Shown here piece by piece: positions 5,785-12,643 of a stretch of 12,643 bases of DNA. The stretch comes from an uncultured Lachnospiraceae bacterium (GTDB taxonomy: Bacteria > Bacillota > Clostridia > Lachnospirales > Lachnospiraceae): the NCBI GenBank assembly GCA_946566415.1, contig CAMNWW010000037.1, positions 1-12,643 of the forward strand, given 5' to 3'. Position 1 is the first letter of the stretch, and each line of letters opens with the position of its first letter. Both the position numbers and the translations under genes were made by a program. A model generated the notes under the pieces. It was not told where the DNA came from. It did no database searches and worked only from the letters and a program-made list of their open reading frames with translations.

Positions 5785-6947
5785 TGAGAAATCCATTGTC
5801 AAAAAAGGTTGTAAATCTGGAACCCTCCGGGATCCGCAAATTTTTCGATGTAGTAAATGAGATGAAGGACGCGATTTCTCTTGGCGTAGGCGAGCCTGAT
5901 TTTGATACGCCATGGAGGATCAGGGAGGAAGGAATCTATACGCTGGAACAAGGACGGACTTTTTACACTTCCAATGCAGGGCTGAAGGAACTGAAGATCG
6001 AGATCGCCAAATACACGAAAGAACGGATGAAGGTAGATTATGATCCGGACAAAGAGGTGCTGGTGACGGTGGGCGGAAGCGAAGCCATCGATATTATGTT
6101 CCGTGCAATGCTGGACGAGGGGGACGAGGTGCTGATACCGCAGCCCAGTTTCGTGTCCTATCTGCCTTGCGCAGTGATGGCTGACGGCGTCCCTGTGGTG
6201 ATCCCGCTTAAAAATGAAAATGAATTTAAGCTGACGGCAGAGGAATTGGAAGCGGCGGTCACGCCGAAGTCGAAAATTCTCGTTATGCCCTTCCCCAATA
6301 ACCCGACCGGGGCGATCATGACAAAGGAGGATCTGCAGCCTATAGTAGACCTGGTTATCCGGCATGACCTGTATGTTCTCTCCGACGAGATCTATGCGGA
6401 GCTGAGCTATAAAGGGGACCATGTGTCGATCGCAAGCTTTCCGGGAATGCGGGAGCGGACGATCATGATTAACGGCTTTTCAAAGAGTTTTGCCATGACA
6501 GGATGGCGTTTGGGCTATGCGTGCGGACCGGAGGAAATCATAGAGCAGATGACAAAGGTCCATCAGTATGCGATCATGTGCGCGCCGACAAACAGCCAGT
6601 ACGCGGCGGTGGAGGGACTAAGGAACTGCCGGGGTGAAGTGGCCAAAATGCGGGACGAATACGACAGGAGAAGACGTTTTTTGGTACATGAGTTCAAGAG
6701 AATGGGGCTGGAATGTTTTGAACCTTATGGAGCGTTTTATATTTTTCCGAGCATCAGGGAGTTTGGTATGACATCGGAGGAATTTGCAAACCGGCTGTTA
6801 GAGGAAGAGAAGGTTGCGGTGGTGCCGGGAACAGCGTTCGGTGCGTGCGGGGAAGGTTTCCTTCGGATATCCTACGCATATTCTCTCGAAGACTTAAAAG
6901 AGGCAATCGGGAGACTGGAACGATTCGTTGAGCGGCTGAGAAAATAA
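5784..6947 (+). CDS. PLP-dependent class I/II aminotransferase
   Basis: A 387-residue cytosolic fold-type I aminotransferase, full length for the aspartate aminotransferase superfamily. Visible landmarks are LGVGEPDFDTP (33-43), NNPTG (172-176), D201 with Y204 in LSDEIYAELSY (D201 pairs with the pyridine nitrogen), the Schiff-base lysine K234 in GFSKSFAMTGWRLGY, and the carboxylate-binding R361 in FLRISYAYS. These are all the residues needed for transamination. The sequence looks like the PatA/aspartate-type subgroup, but amino-donor specificity cannot be read from it. The ATG overlaps the stop of the Lrp-type regulator by 1 nt, so the two are probably made together. Eighteen nt separate it from trmL. 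Confidence 0.93.
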   Translation: MRNPLSKKVVNLEPSGIRKFFDVVNEMKDAISLGVGEPDFDTPWRIREEGIYTLEQGRTFYTSNAGLKELKIEIAKYTKERMKVDYDPDKEVLVTVGGSEAIDIMFRAMLDEGDEVLIPQPSFVSYLPCAVMADGVPVVIPLKNENEFKLTAEELEAAVTPKSKILVMPFPNNPTGAIMTKEDLQPIVDLVIRHDLYVLSDEIYAELSYKGDHVSIASFPGMRERTIMINGFSKSFAMTGWRLGYACGPEEIIEQMTKVHQYAIMCAPTNSQYAAVEGLRNCRGEVAKMRDEYDRRRRFLVHEFKRMGLECFEPYGAFYIFPSIREFGMTSEEFANRLLEEEKVAVVPGTAFGACGEGFLRISYAYSLEDLKEAIGRLERFVERLRK

Positions 6948-6965
6948 TACAGGAAAAGAAAAATT

Positions 6966-7463
6966 ATGATCAATATCGTACTTTTCGAGCCGGAGATTCC
7001 GGCAAACACAGGGAATATTGGAAGGACCTGCGCGGCGGCAGGCGCCAGGCTCCATCTGATCGGTCCTCTGGGCTTTCGGCTTGATGAAAAAAGCCTGAAG
7101 CGGGCAGGCATGGATTATTGGAAGGAGCTGGATGTCGCCGATTATATCGACTATCAGGACTTCCTTGAGAAAAATCCGGGCGTAAGACTCTATATGGCTA
7201 CCACAAAATCACCAAACCTTTATACAGAAGTAAGATACGAGCCGGATTGTTTTATTATGTTTGGGAAAGAGAGCGCCGGGATTCCGGAAAATATACTGAT
7301 CCATCATAAAGAAGATACGATTCGGATACCTATGATAGGAGACGCCCGTTCGCTCAATCTCGCAAATTCTGTGGCGGTCGTGCTCTATGAAGCGCTCAGG
7401 CAGAATGAGTTTTCGGGCATGAATAGGAAAGGCTGCCTCCATAGGCTTTCCTGGGATGAATAG
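6966..7463 (+). CDS. trmL: tRNA (cytidine/uridine-34 2'-O)-methyltransferase TrmL
   Basis: A 165-residue SPOUT-class methyltransferase that 2'-O-methylates the wobble base 34 of certain leucine tRNAs using S-adenosylmethionine. The start MINIVLFEPEIPANTGNIGR with PANTGNIGR at 12-20, GKESAGIPE at 100-108 and the knot motif SLNLANSVA at 129-137 are all characteristic of TrmL (YibK). Length fits the stand-alone family (about 155-165 residues) and excludes the larger TrmH type, which has extra N-terminal domains. An AGGA near 6951 serves as ribosome binding site. It closes the upstream cluster: the next gene is 108 nt away behind its own promoter. Confidence 0.93.
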   Translation: MINIVLFEPEIPANTGNIGRTCAAAGARLHLIGPLGFRLDEKSLKRAGMDYWKELDVADYIDYQDFLEKNPGVRLYMATTKSPNLYTEVRYEPDCFIMFGKESAGIPENILIHHKEDTIRIPMIGDARSLNLANSVAVVLYEALRQNEFSGMNRKGCLHRLSWDE

Positions 7464-7502
7464 AAATTGTATCTCATAAAAAACAATACTTTTTTTTATT
7501 AC

Positions 7503-7531
7503 TGGACATATTGATTGAAATTGGCTATAAT
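7503..7531 (+). promoter_or_regulatory. SigA-type promoter of the atp operon
   Basis: A perfect -10 box TATAAT (7526-7531) is preceded at 17 nt by TGGACA (7503-7508), 5 of 6 matches to the -35 consensus. The A/T-rich tract at 7479-7499, including a run of eight T, could act as an UP element. The predicted start is near 7538, leaving a leader of about 34 nt to the atpZ ATG. No clear terminator for the upstream cluster was found: the T-run at 7490-7497 follows only a weak ATTGT/ACAAT stem. Confidence 0.8.
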
Positions 7532-7571
7532 ACCTTATAGAGAAATTTTAAGAGAAACGGGGAATCAGTCT

Positions 7572-7799
7572 ATGAGATATAAGCAAAGTGTATACCGTAC
7601 ATTTGCACTTATTTCGCAGGTAGGAATCAGTATACTGGTCCCTGTTTTGTTATGCACGTTTCTCGGCACCTGGCTGGAAGAGAAAACTTCTTTTCCGGCT
7701 TTTATCCCATTAGTGATCATTGGCGTGCTCGCAGGGTGCAGAAATGCCTGGTATCTGGTAAGGCACGCGAATGAAGACCCTGAGGATAAGAAGAAGTAG
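7572..7799 (+). CDS. atpZ: AtpZ/AtpI family small membrane protein of the ATP synthase operon
   Basis: A 75-residue protein with two hydrophobic helices (about 11-33 and 42-62), a short loop GTWLEEKTSFP between them and a charged end EDPEDKKK. This is the layout of the AtpZ (ATPase_gene1) family encoded first in many atp operons and proposed to aid ATP synthase assembly or Mg2+/Ca2+ transport. The frame is open to a TTG at 7515, but that codon lies upstream of the -10 box at 7526 and cannot be on the transcript. The ATG at 7572 has a GGGGA site at 7559-7563, 8 nt ahead, so it is chosen. Homology is judged from topology and position more than from strong motifs. Confidence 0.8.
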   Translation: MRYKQSVYRTFALISQVGISILVPVLLCTFLGTWLEEKTSFPAFIPLVIIGVLAGCRNAWYLVRHANEDPEDKKK

Positions 7800-7821
7800 C
7801 GCGGGAGGATGGACGAAAGAT

Positions 7822-8217
7822 ATGGGGAGCACAGACAATACAGTCTTGAAGGATATGATCGTATTCATGATTCTGTATGGGATTGCTGCACAGATTATTT
7901 GTTTGTTCATACCGGGCGACCACCTGAGAATGTCGGTCGGACTTTGGATCGGGGTGGGCGGCGGAATCGGGATGGCGGTCCATATGAAGCGCTCTTTGGA
8001 TGAAGCGCTGATCCTTGGGGAAGAGGGAGCGAAAAAATATATGCAGAGATCGTATATGGTGAGATACCTGACGGTAGTTGTTGTATTTTTTGCGGCTTCT
8101 TATTTTAAAATCGCCAATGTACTGACCCTTGTGGCAGGTATAATGGGACTAAAATTGTCGGCGTATCTTCAGCCGATAATGCATAAACTTTTACAAAAGT
8201 TTAAAAAATCTAAGTAA
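7822..8217 (+). CDS. atpI: ATP synthase subunit I (AtpI-like) membrane protein
   Basis: A 131-residue protein with four predicted transmembrane helices (about 11-29, 36-54, 79-97 and 99-118) and a basic C-terminus KLLQKFKKSK. Its place between atpZ and atpB is that of AtpI, a non-stoichiometric protein thought to help c-ring assembly. An in-frame ATG at 7771 would add 17 residues and overlap atpZ by 29 nt but has only a poor binding site; the ATG at 7822 follows GGGAGGA (7803-7809) with a slightly long 12-nt spacer. Choice of start is therefore moderately sure. AtpI sequences diverge widely, so the call rests on topology and context. Confidence 0.75.
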   Translation: MGSTDNTVLKDMIVFMILYGIAAQIICLFIPGDHLRMSVGLWIGVGGGIGMAVHMKRSLDEALILGEEGAKKYMQRSYMVRYLTVVVVFFAASYFKIANVLTLVAGIMGLKLSAYLQPIMHKLLQKFKKSK

Positions 8218-8231
8218 AGGAGGTTAAAAGT

Positions 8232-8948
8232 GTGGGGAATAGCTTAGGGATACTGGCGGCGAAAGAGCCGGATTTTCAAATCCACGGTCTCATTAAGTTT
8301 CAGTTGTTTGGACAAGAGTTATGGCTAACCACCACTCATGTCAGCATCTTGATTATATGTATCCTGCTGCTGATATTTGCGCTGGTTGTCCGTGCTAAGC
8401 TAAGTGATGCGGAAGGAAAACCCGGAGTTCTTCAGAATATTGCCGAATTTGCCGTTGAGTCTCTGGACAATATGGTACATGGAAGTATGGGGAAAAATGG
8501 GCTCGGCTTCCGGAATTACATCGGGGTTCTGTTCTTGTTTCTGATTGTATCGAATCTTTCAGGCCTGCTGGGTCTTCGGCCGCCGACTGCCGACTACGGC
8601 GTGACGCTGCCGCTCGGACTGATCACATTTACTTTGATTCAGTTCAATAATATCAAATACAATAAAGCGGGAGCATTTACAGAGCTGTTCAAACCATTAC
8701 CGTTCCTGTTCCCGATCAATCTGATCGGAGAGATCGCAGTGCCCTTCTCACTGTCGCTGCGTTTGTTCGGTAATGTTCTATCCGGCACAGTAATCATGGG
8801 GCTTTTGTATGGGCTTCTGTACAAAGTCGCTTGGGCATGGCCGGGAATTCTGCACATATACTTTGACCTGTTCTCAGGTTGTATTCAGGCATATGTGTTC
8901 TGTATGCTGACAATGGTATTTATAAATGCAAAGATGCCGGAGTCATAG
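8232..8948 (+). CDS. atpB: F-type ATP synthase subunit a (Fo ion channel)
   Basis: A 238-residue integral membrane protein forming the stator half-channels next to the c ring. The essential stator arginine is R177 in PFSLSLRLFGNVLSG, with E167 in LIGEIAVPF, N181, and Q219 in FSGCIQAYVF, the usual channel-lining positions. About five hydrophobic segments are seen, starting at residue 36. Translation starts at GTG 8232, supported by AGGAGG at 8218-8223 with an 8-nt spacer; the site directly follows the stop codon of atpI. An 89-nt gap to atpE follows and shows no feature besides the atpE ribosome binding site. Confidence 0.96.
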   Translation: MGNSLGILAAKEPDFQIHGLIKFQLFGQELWLTTTHVSILIICILLLIFALVVRAKLSDAEGKPGVLQNIAEFAVESLDNMVHGSMGKNGLGFRNYIGVLFLFLIVSNLSGLLGLRPPTADYGVTLPLGLITFTLIQFNNIKYNKAGAFTELFKPLPFLFPINLIGEIAVPFSLSLRLFGNVLSGTVIMGLLYGLLYKVAWAWPGILHIYFDLFSGCIQAYVFCMLTMVFINAKMPES

Positions 8949-9037
8949 TGAGAATATGCCCATGATAAGACAACGGAAATTTCATGAGGCAGCTTAGAAC
9001 AAAAACATGAAAAATAAGAAACAGGAGGAAATTTATT

Positions 9038-9301
9038 ATGAATATTTCTAATGAAGGTTTGATTTTAGCGTGTTCAGCAATCGGTGCAGGTCTTGCAATG
9101 ATCGCAGGTATCGGTCCTGGTGTCGGGCAGGGTATCGCAGCGGGCCACGGCGCTTCCGCAGTAGGAAGAAATCCGGGAGCAAGATCCGACGTTACATCCA
9201 CCATGCTTTTAGGTCAGGCGGTTGCCGAGACGACAGGTCTTTACAGTTTGGTTATCGCATTGATTCTGTTATTCGCGAACCCGCTTCTTGGAAAACTGTA
9301 A
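9038..9301 (+). CDS. atpE: F-type ATP synthase subunit c, sodium-type ligand signature
   Basis: An 87-residue hairpin of two transmembrane helices that oligomerises into the rotor ring. Helix 1 has the glycine-rich GAGLAMIAGIGPGVGQG and the loop carries the conserved R44-N45-P46 turn (RNPGA). Ion-binding residues are Q31, V62, E64, T65, T66 and Y69 in GQAVAETTGLY, equivalent to Gln32, Val63, Glu65, Ser66, Thr67 and Tyr70 of the Na+-binding Ilyobacter tartaricus ring. Proton-only c subunits usually lack the Gln and the Ser/Thr after Glu. Sodium specificity is thus predicted, not proven. A strong AGGAGG at 9023-9028 lies 9 nt before the ATG, fitting the high copy number of this subunit. Confidence 0.97.
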   Translation: MNISNEGLILACSAIGAGLAMIAGIGPGVGQGIAAGHGASAVGRNPGARSDVTSTMLLGQAVAETTGLYSLVIALILLFANPLLGKL

Positions 9302-9343
9302 AGAGGGGCTTTGCCTTAATAACAAGAGAAAGGAGGCTAAGCC

Positions 9344-9859
9344 TTGGAGCGTTTGTTTAACTTAGATGCGCAGCTTCTTTTTGACGCTTGTGTCATGGCG
9401 GTCAGCATGTTCGTCATGTTTACGCTGCTTTCCTATCTGCTCGTCAATCCGGTAAGAAAGGTTCTGGAAGGACGTAGAAAACGGATCGCCGACGAACAGG
9501 AGACGGCAAAGAAAGAAAAAGAAGAAGCCATCGTTTATAAGGAAGAATACGAACAAAAATTAAAAGAGATCGATAAAGAGGCGCAGGAGATCCTGAGCGA
9601 GGCGCGTAAGAAAGCAATGAAGAACGAAGCAAATATCATTGCCGAAGCTAAAGAAGAAGCGGCGCGTATTATTGAGCGTGCGAACGTGGAGATTGAGCGG
9701 GAGAAGAAGCGCGCCCTGGATGATATGAAGCAGGAAATGATCTCAATAGCGCAGGTGATGGCGGGAAAGGTTGTCACGGCCTCTATCGATACCAGTATTC
9801 AGGATAGTCTGATTGACGAGACATTACAAGAAATGGGTGAGCAGACATGGCTAAGCTAG
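9344..9859 (+). CDS. atpF: F-type ATP synthase subunit b (peripheral stalk)
   Basis: A 171-residue stator protein: one N-terminal transmembrane helix (about 12-34), a conserved NPVRKVLEGRRKRI segment at 36-49, and a long charged coiled coil rich in Glu, Lys and Ala from about 50 to 140 that dimerises and reaches up to subunit delta. Translation begins at TTG 9344, with AGGAGG at 9331-9336, 7 nt ahead; no nearby in-frame ATG fits. The 3' end overlaps atpH by 13 nt, so b and delta synthesis is probably coupled. Confidence 0.95.
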   Translation: MERLFNLDAQLLFDACVMAVSMFVMFTLLSYLLVNPVRKVLEGRRKRIADEQETAKKEKEEAIVYKEEYEQKLKEIDKEAQEILSEARKKAMKNEANIIAEAKEEAARIIERANVEIEREKKRALDDMKQEMISIAQVMAGKVVTASIDTSIQDSLIDETLQEMGEQTWLS

Positions 9860-10392
9860 TATCAAAGACTTACGGTGACGCCCTGTTTGAAGTTGCCTTA
9901 GAATCCAAGCGTGTGGACGAGATGTATGAGGAGGTACTATCCCTCCGCCAGATTCTGGAAGAGAATGAAGAGCTTCAGAAGATGCTGGATAATCCCAAAG
10001 TCATACGCGAGGATAAGGAGAACGTCATTGAGACAGTATTCGGCGGAAGGATCTCAAACGAGATCGTGGAATTGATGAAGCTGATGATCGCCAAAGGGCG
10101 TTACAGTAAGATAGAATCGGTATTGGATTATTTCATCGGACAGGTGAAAGAAGAAAAGAAAATCGGGACTGCCTGCGTTACGACAGCCGTTGAGCTAAGC
10201 GGCAGGCAGAAGGACGCGGTGCTCAAAAGGCTTCTTGAGACTACCAGATACGAGTCGTTTGAGATGCATTACGATGTGGATGCATCGCTTATAGGCGGCA
10301 TGGTTGTCAGGATCGGCGACCGGGTGGTGGACTCCAGCATTAAGACGAAGCTGTATGAGTTGACGAAAGACCTGAGGAAAATTCAGGTTTAA
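9847..10392 (+). CDS. atpH: F-type ATP synthase subunit delta
   Basis: A 181-residue F1 subunit (OSCP equivalent) linking the b dimer to the top of the alpha3beta3 head. The N-terminal helical bundle starts KTYGDALFEVALE (7-19), and the C-terminal half has the family signature DASLIGGMVVRIGDRVVDSSIKTKL at about 145-169. Length is normal. The ATG lies inside atpF, only a weak GGGTGAG precedes it, and reinitiation from the atpF stop is likely. Confidence 0.95.
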   Translation: MAKLVSKTYGDALFEVALESKRVDEMYEEVLSLRQILEENEELQKMLDNPKVIREDKENVIETVFGGRISNEIVELMKLMIAKGRYSKIESVLDYFIGQVKEEKKIGTACVTTAVELSGRQKDAVLKRLLETTRYESFEMHYDVDASLIGGMVVRIGDRVVDSSIKTKLYELTKDLRKIQV

Positions 10393-10423
10393 AAATATTG
10401 TAGAAAGAAGGTGGATTCGCTCT

Positions 10424-11926
10424 ATGAATTTAAGACCAGAAGAGATAAGTTCTGTGATTAAAGAACAGATTCAGAGATATGCGTCTGAGCTGAACGTATC
10501 TGATGTCGGAACCGTCATTCAGGTAGCAGACGGTATTGCGCGTGTCCATGGCCTTGAAAATGCAATGCAGGGCGAGCTTTTGGAATTTCCTTCAGAAGTA
10601 TACGGCATGGTGCTGAACCTGGAGGAAGACAACGTTGGTGCAGTTCTCCTGGGCGATCATAAGAGTATCAACGAGGGAGATACTGTCAAGACAACCGGAC
10701 GAGTGGTAGAAGTTCCGGTCGGCGATTGCATGTTAGGCCGCGTAGTGAACGCGCTCGGTCAGCCTATCGACGGCAAAGGACCGATCCAGACGGATAAATA
10801 CCGTCAGATTGAAAGAGTCGCGCCGGGAGTAATTACACGTAAATCCGTAGATACCCCGCTGCAGACAGGTATCAAGGCTATCGACTCCATGATCCCCATC
10901 GGACGTGGACAGCGAGAGCTTATTATCGGCGACAGGCAGACTGGAAAGACTGCGATTGCGATTGATACGATCATTAACCAGAAAGGCCAGGGAGTTAAGT
11001 GTATTTATGTTGCCATCGGGCAGAAAGCTTCCACAGTCGCAAGTATCGTAAAGACACTGGAGAACTACGGGGCTATGGATTATACGACTGTTGTTTCTGC
11101 GGCAGCCAGCGAGCTTGCTCCGCTTCAGTACATTGCGCCTTATTCAGGGTGTGCGATGGGAGAGGAATGGATGGAAAACGGAGACGACGTCTTGATCATT
11201 TACGACGATCTGTCAAAGCATGCGACGGCTTACCGTACACTTTCCTTGCTGCTTCGTCGTCCGCCAGGGCGTGAGGCGTATCCGGGAGATGTTTTCTATC
11301 TGCACTCAAGACTTCTTGAGAGGGCGGCTCGTCTTTCAGATGAGCTTGGCGGAGGATCGCTTACAGCGCTTCCGGTTATTGAGACGCAGGCCGGCGACGT
11401 ATCGGCTTATATCCCGACCAACGTGATTTCCATTACGGACGGTCAGATATTCCTGGAGACAGAAATGTTTAACTCAGGATTCCGTCCGGCTATCAACGCA
11501 GGTATTTCCGTATCGCGTGTCGGTGGTTCCGCTCAGATCAAGGCGATGAAGAAGATTTCAGGAACGATCCGTATGGATCTTGCTCAATACCGTGAGCTGG
11601 CAGCGTTCTCACAGTTTGGTTCCGAGCTTGACGACGATACCAAGGAACGTCTGGCACAAGGCGAACGTGTGCGTGAAGTTCTGAAACAGCCGCAGTATCA
11701 GCCTATGCCGGTCGAGTACCAGATTATCATCATCTATGCAGCAGTGAAAAAACTGCTCCTTGACATTAATGTGGCAGATATCCAGCGTTTTGAAAAAGGA
11801 CTGTTCGAGTATATTGATACAAAATACCCGGAGATCCCGGAATCAATCAGGACAGAAAAGGTAATGCGCGAGGACATCGAAGAAACACTGAAAAAGGCAA
11901 TCAGCGAGTACAAGAAAGAATTCTAG
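10424..11926 (+). CDS. atpA: F-type ATP synthase subunit alpha
   Basis: A 500-residue full-length alpha subunit of F1, which binds non-catalytic nucleotide and contributes the arginine finger to the catalytic sites on beta. Walker A is GDRQTGKT at 169-176 (K175, T176), the Walker B strand is VLIIYDD at 256-262, PGREAYPGD at about 281-289 is the family signature loop, and the arginine finger is R365 in ISVSRVGGSAQ. The N-terminal beta barrel (about 24-92) and C-terminal helical domain (about 375-500) are complete. An AAGGTGG site lies 10-16 nt upstream. The gene is followed after 16 nt by atpG. Confidence 0.97.
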   Translation: MNLRPEEISSVIKEQIQRYASELNVSDVGTVIQVADGIARVHGLENAMQGELLEFPSEVYGMVLNLEEDNVGAVLLGDHKSINEGDTVKTTGRVVEVPVGDCMLGRVVNALGQPIDGKGPIQTDKYRQIERVAPGVITRKSVDTPLQTGIKAIDSMIPIGRGQRELIIGDRQTGKTAIAIDTIINQKGQGVKCIYVAIGQKASTVASIVKTLENYGAMDYTTVVSAAASELAPLQYIAPYSGCAMGEEWMENGDDVLIIYDDLSKHATAYRTLSLLLRRPPGREAYPGDVFYLHSRLLERAARLSDELGGGSLTALPVIETQAGDVSAYIPTNVISITDGQIFLETEMFNSGFRPAINAGISVSRVGGSAQIKAMKKISGTIRMDLAQYRELAAFSQFGSELDDDTKERLAQGERVREVLKQPQYQPMPVEYQIIIIYAAVKKLLLDINVADIQRFEKGLFEYIDTKYPEIPESIRTEKVMREDIEETLKKAISEYKKEF

Positions 11927-11942
11927 GAAGAGGTGACAGATC

Positions 11943-12643
11943 ATGGCATCTATGAAAGATATCAAGCGGCGCCGGAATAGTATTCAGAGCACGCAGCAGA
12001 TCACCAAAGCCATGAAGCTTGTTTCTACCGTTAAACTGCAGAAAGCAAGAAACCGTGCCGAGGATTCAAAAGCGTATTTTAATTGTATGTATGAGACGAT
12101 GACCTCCCTTCTCGCGAAGGCGGGGGCAGTGAATCATCCTTATGTCAGATCGAACGGAAGCCCGAAAAAAGCGGTCGTTGTCGTTACCTCGAACAGGGGT
12201 CTGGCAGGGGGATACAATTCAAATATTGTAAAACTGATTACCGGCAATGAGGAGTTAAAGAAAGAGGATATCCGTATATATGCGGTAGGAGGCAAGGGCG
12301 TGGAGCTTTTAGGGCACCGCGGTTATGAAATTACGGCCGATTACTCTGATATCATCGAGGAACCTTGCTACGGGGATGCAAAGACCATAGCGACAAGGCT
12401 CCTGGAGGATTTTGAAAAGGGAGAGAACGTAGGCGGCCTGAAAAAAGAGGAGACCACCCGCAAAAAGACCGGTACCAAAACAAAGTGGCGTCCTGACCTT
12501 GACGTTTTTACGGACATCGCCGTCAGCCGAGAATATTTTGAGGACGTGCTGAAAAAGCAGGCTATAGTCAACCCGAATATTTCATTTGTTTTCCGTTACC
12601 AAAACGAAGCCGGAAAGTTTGAGGAGAACACTTATTTTTACGA
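11943..12643 (+). CDS. atpG: ATP synthase subunit gamma start, running in frame into a GyrB/ParE-like segment; cut by window end
   Basis: Gamma is the central rotor shaft of F1. Residues 1 to about 156 are normal: MASMKDIKRRRNSIQSTQQI, ITKAMKLVSTVKLQKAR and VVVVTSNRGLAGGYNSNIVK are gamma signatures, and YEITADYSDIIEEPCYGDAK fits the middle domain. After FEKGE (157-161) the expected gamma continuation, a strand of the VYLVYT type leading to KLLPL, is missing. Instead residues 162-233 read as a type IIA topoisomerase B subunit (see the feature at 12411-12643). The frame stays open to the window end (233 complete codons). A GAGGTG site at 11930-11935 precedes the ATG. The predicted product would lack the C-terminal helix that makes the rotor coiled coil, so it cannot be a working gamma. 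Gamma identity of the first part is secure. Confidence 0.88.
   Translation, partial: MASMKDIKRRRNSIQSTQQITKAMKLVSTVKLQKARNRAEDSKAYFNCMYETMTSLLAKAGAVNHPYVRSNGSPKKAVVVVTSNRGLAGGYNSNIVKLITGNEELKKEDIRIYAVGGKGVELLGHRGYEITADYSDIIEEPCYGDAKTIATRLLEDFEKGENVGGLKKEETTRKKTGTKTKWRPDLDVFTDIAVSREYFEDVLKKQAIVNPNISFVFRYQNEAGKFEENTYFY
12411..12643 (+). other. Internal fragment of a type IIA topoisomerase B subunit (GyrB/ParE-like) joined to atpG
   Basis: The translation from about 12411 contains FEKGENVGGLKKE, KKTGTKTKWRPDLDVFTDI, YFEDVLKKQAIVN and FEENTYFYD. This order matches the end of the GHKL ATPase domain and start of the transducer domain of GyrB/ParE: family members have a GTxxxFxPDxxxF block, then a YxxLxxRxRExxFLN block, then FxYEGG. 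Escherichia coli GyrB, from memory, has EKTGTMVRFWPSLETFTNV and later FHYEGG at the same spacing. The ATP-binding N-terminus of the topoisomerase is not in the window. The join lies somewhere in 12405-12428, at codons for Phe-Glu-Lys-Gly-Glu that could occur in both genes. Confidence 0.8.

Noticed and set aside
7464..7500. An intrinsic terminator after trmL
   Set aside because: There is a run of eight T, but the only stem directly before it is ATTGT/ACAAT with a 12-nt loop, which is too weak. A 6-bp GGAAAG/CTTTCC stem near 7427-7452 lies about 40 nt upstream of the T-run.

Overview
The window looks like a chromosomal segment of a Firmicute of class Clostridia, most likely Lachnospiraceae. The pointers are a long SRP RNA of the Gram-positive type, a VanW/G5 cell-wall protein, strong AGGAGG ribosome binding sites, and an atp operon whose c subunit carries the sodium-type ligand set. 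The taxonomic call is an inference from gene families, since no database was searched. All protein genes lie on the + strand; only the SRP RNA lies on the - strand.

Layout. (1) Positions 1-252 hold the SRP RNA on the - strand, cut by the window edge, with a near-consensus promoter at 259-287. (2) Positions 319-529 hold a compact element of about 198 bp. It has 16-bp terminal inverted repeats (TG...CA ends), a 6-7 bp flanking direct repeat, and an interior that folds as a four-way junction. It resembles a MITE or a mobile structured RNA inserted just upstream of the next gene. (3) Positions 549-2312 encode a B12-binding radical SAM protein of unknown substrate. (4) A promoter at 2326-2354 precedes a leader made of 2.4 tandem copies of a 66-bp double-hairpin repeat (2366-2527). 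(5) A tight gene cluster follows: a 32-residue membrane microprotein, a VanW/G5 envelope protein, an AIR-synthase-like protein, an Lrp/AsnC regulator, a class I/II aminotransferase and TrmL (2544-7463). Gaps are 18 nt or less, with two overlaps. (6) A second strong promoter (7503-7531) starts the F-type ATP synthase operon atpZ-atpI-atpB-atpE-atpF-atpH-atpA-atpG, in canonical order up to atpG.

How the genes work together. AtpZ and AtpI are accessory/assembly proteins; a, c10-15 and b2 form the membrane Fo part; delta, alpha and gamma belong to F1. The c subunit has Gln31, Val62, Glu64, Thr65, Thr66 and Tyr69, the pattern of Na+-translocating F-ATP synthases, so sodium coupling is predicted. 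The cluster upstream of atp mixes envelope, amino-acid metabolism and tRNA modification functions; the Lrp regulator and the aminotransferase overlap by 1 nt and are probably functionally linked.

The oddest point is at the right end. The atpG reading frame starts as a normal gamma subunit, but after about residue 161 it continues in frame into sequence that matches a type IIA topoisomerase B subunit (GyrB/ParE) and not gamma. The switch occurs at a FEKGE-encoding stretch (about 12411-12425) that both families could share. A chimeric assembly join through microhomology is the most likely cause; a real recombination is the alternative.
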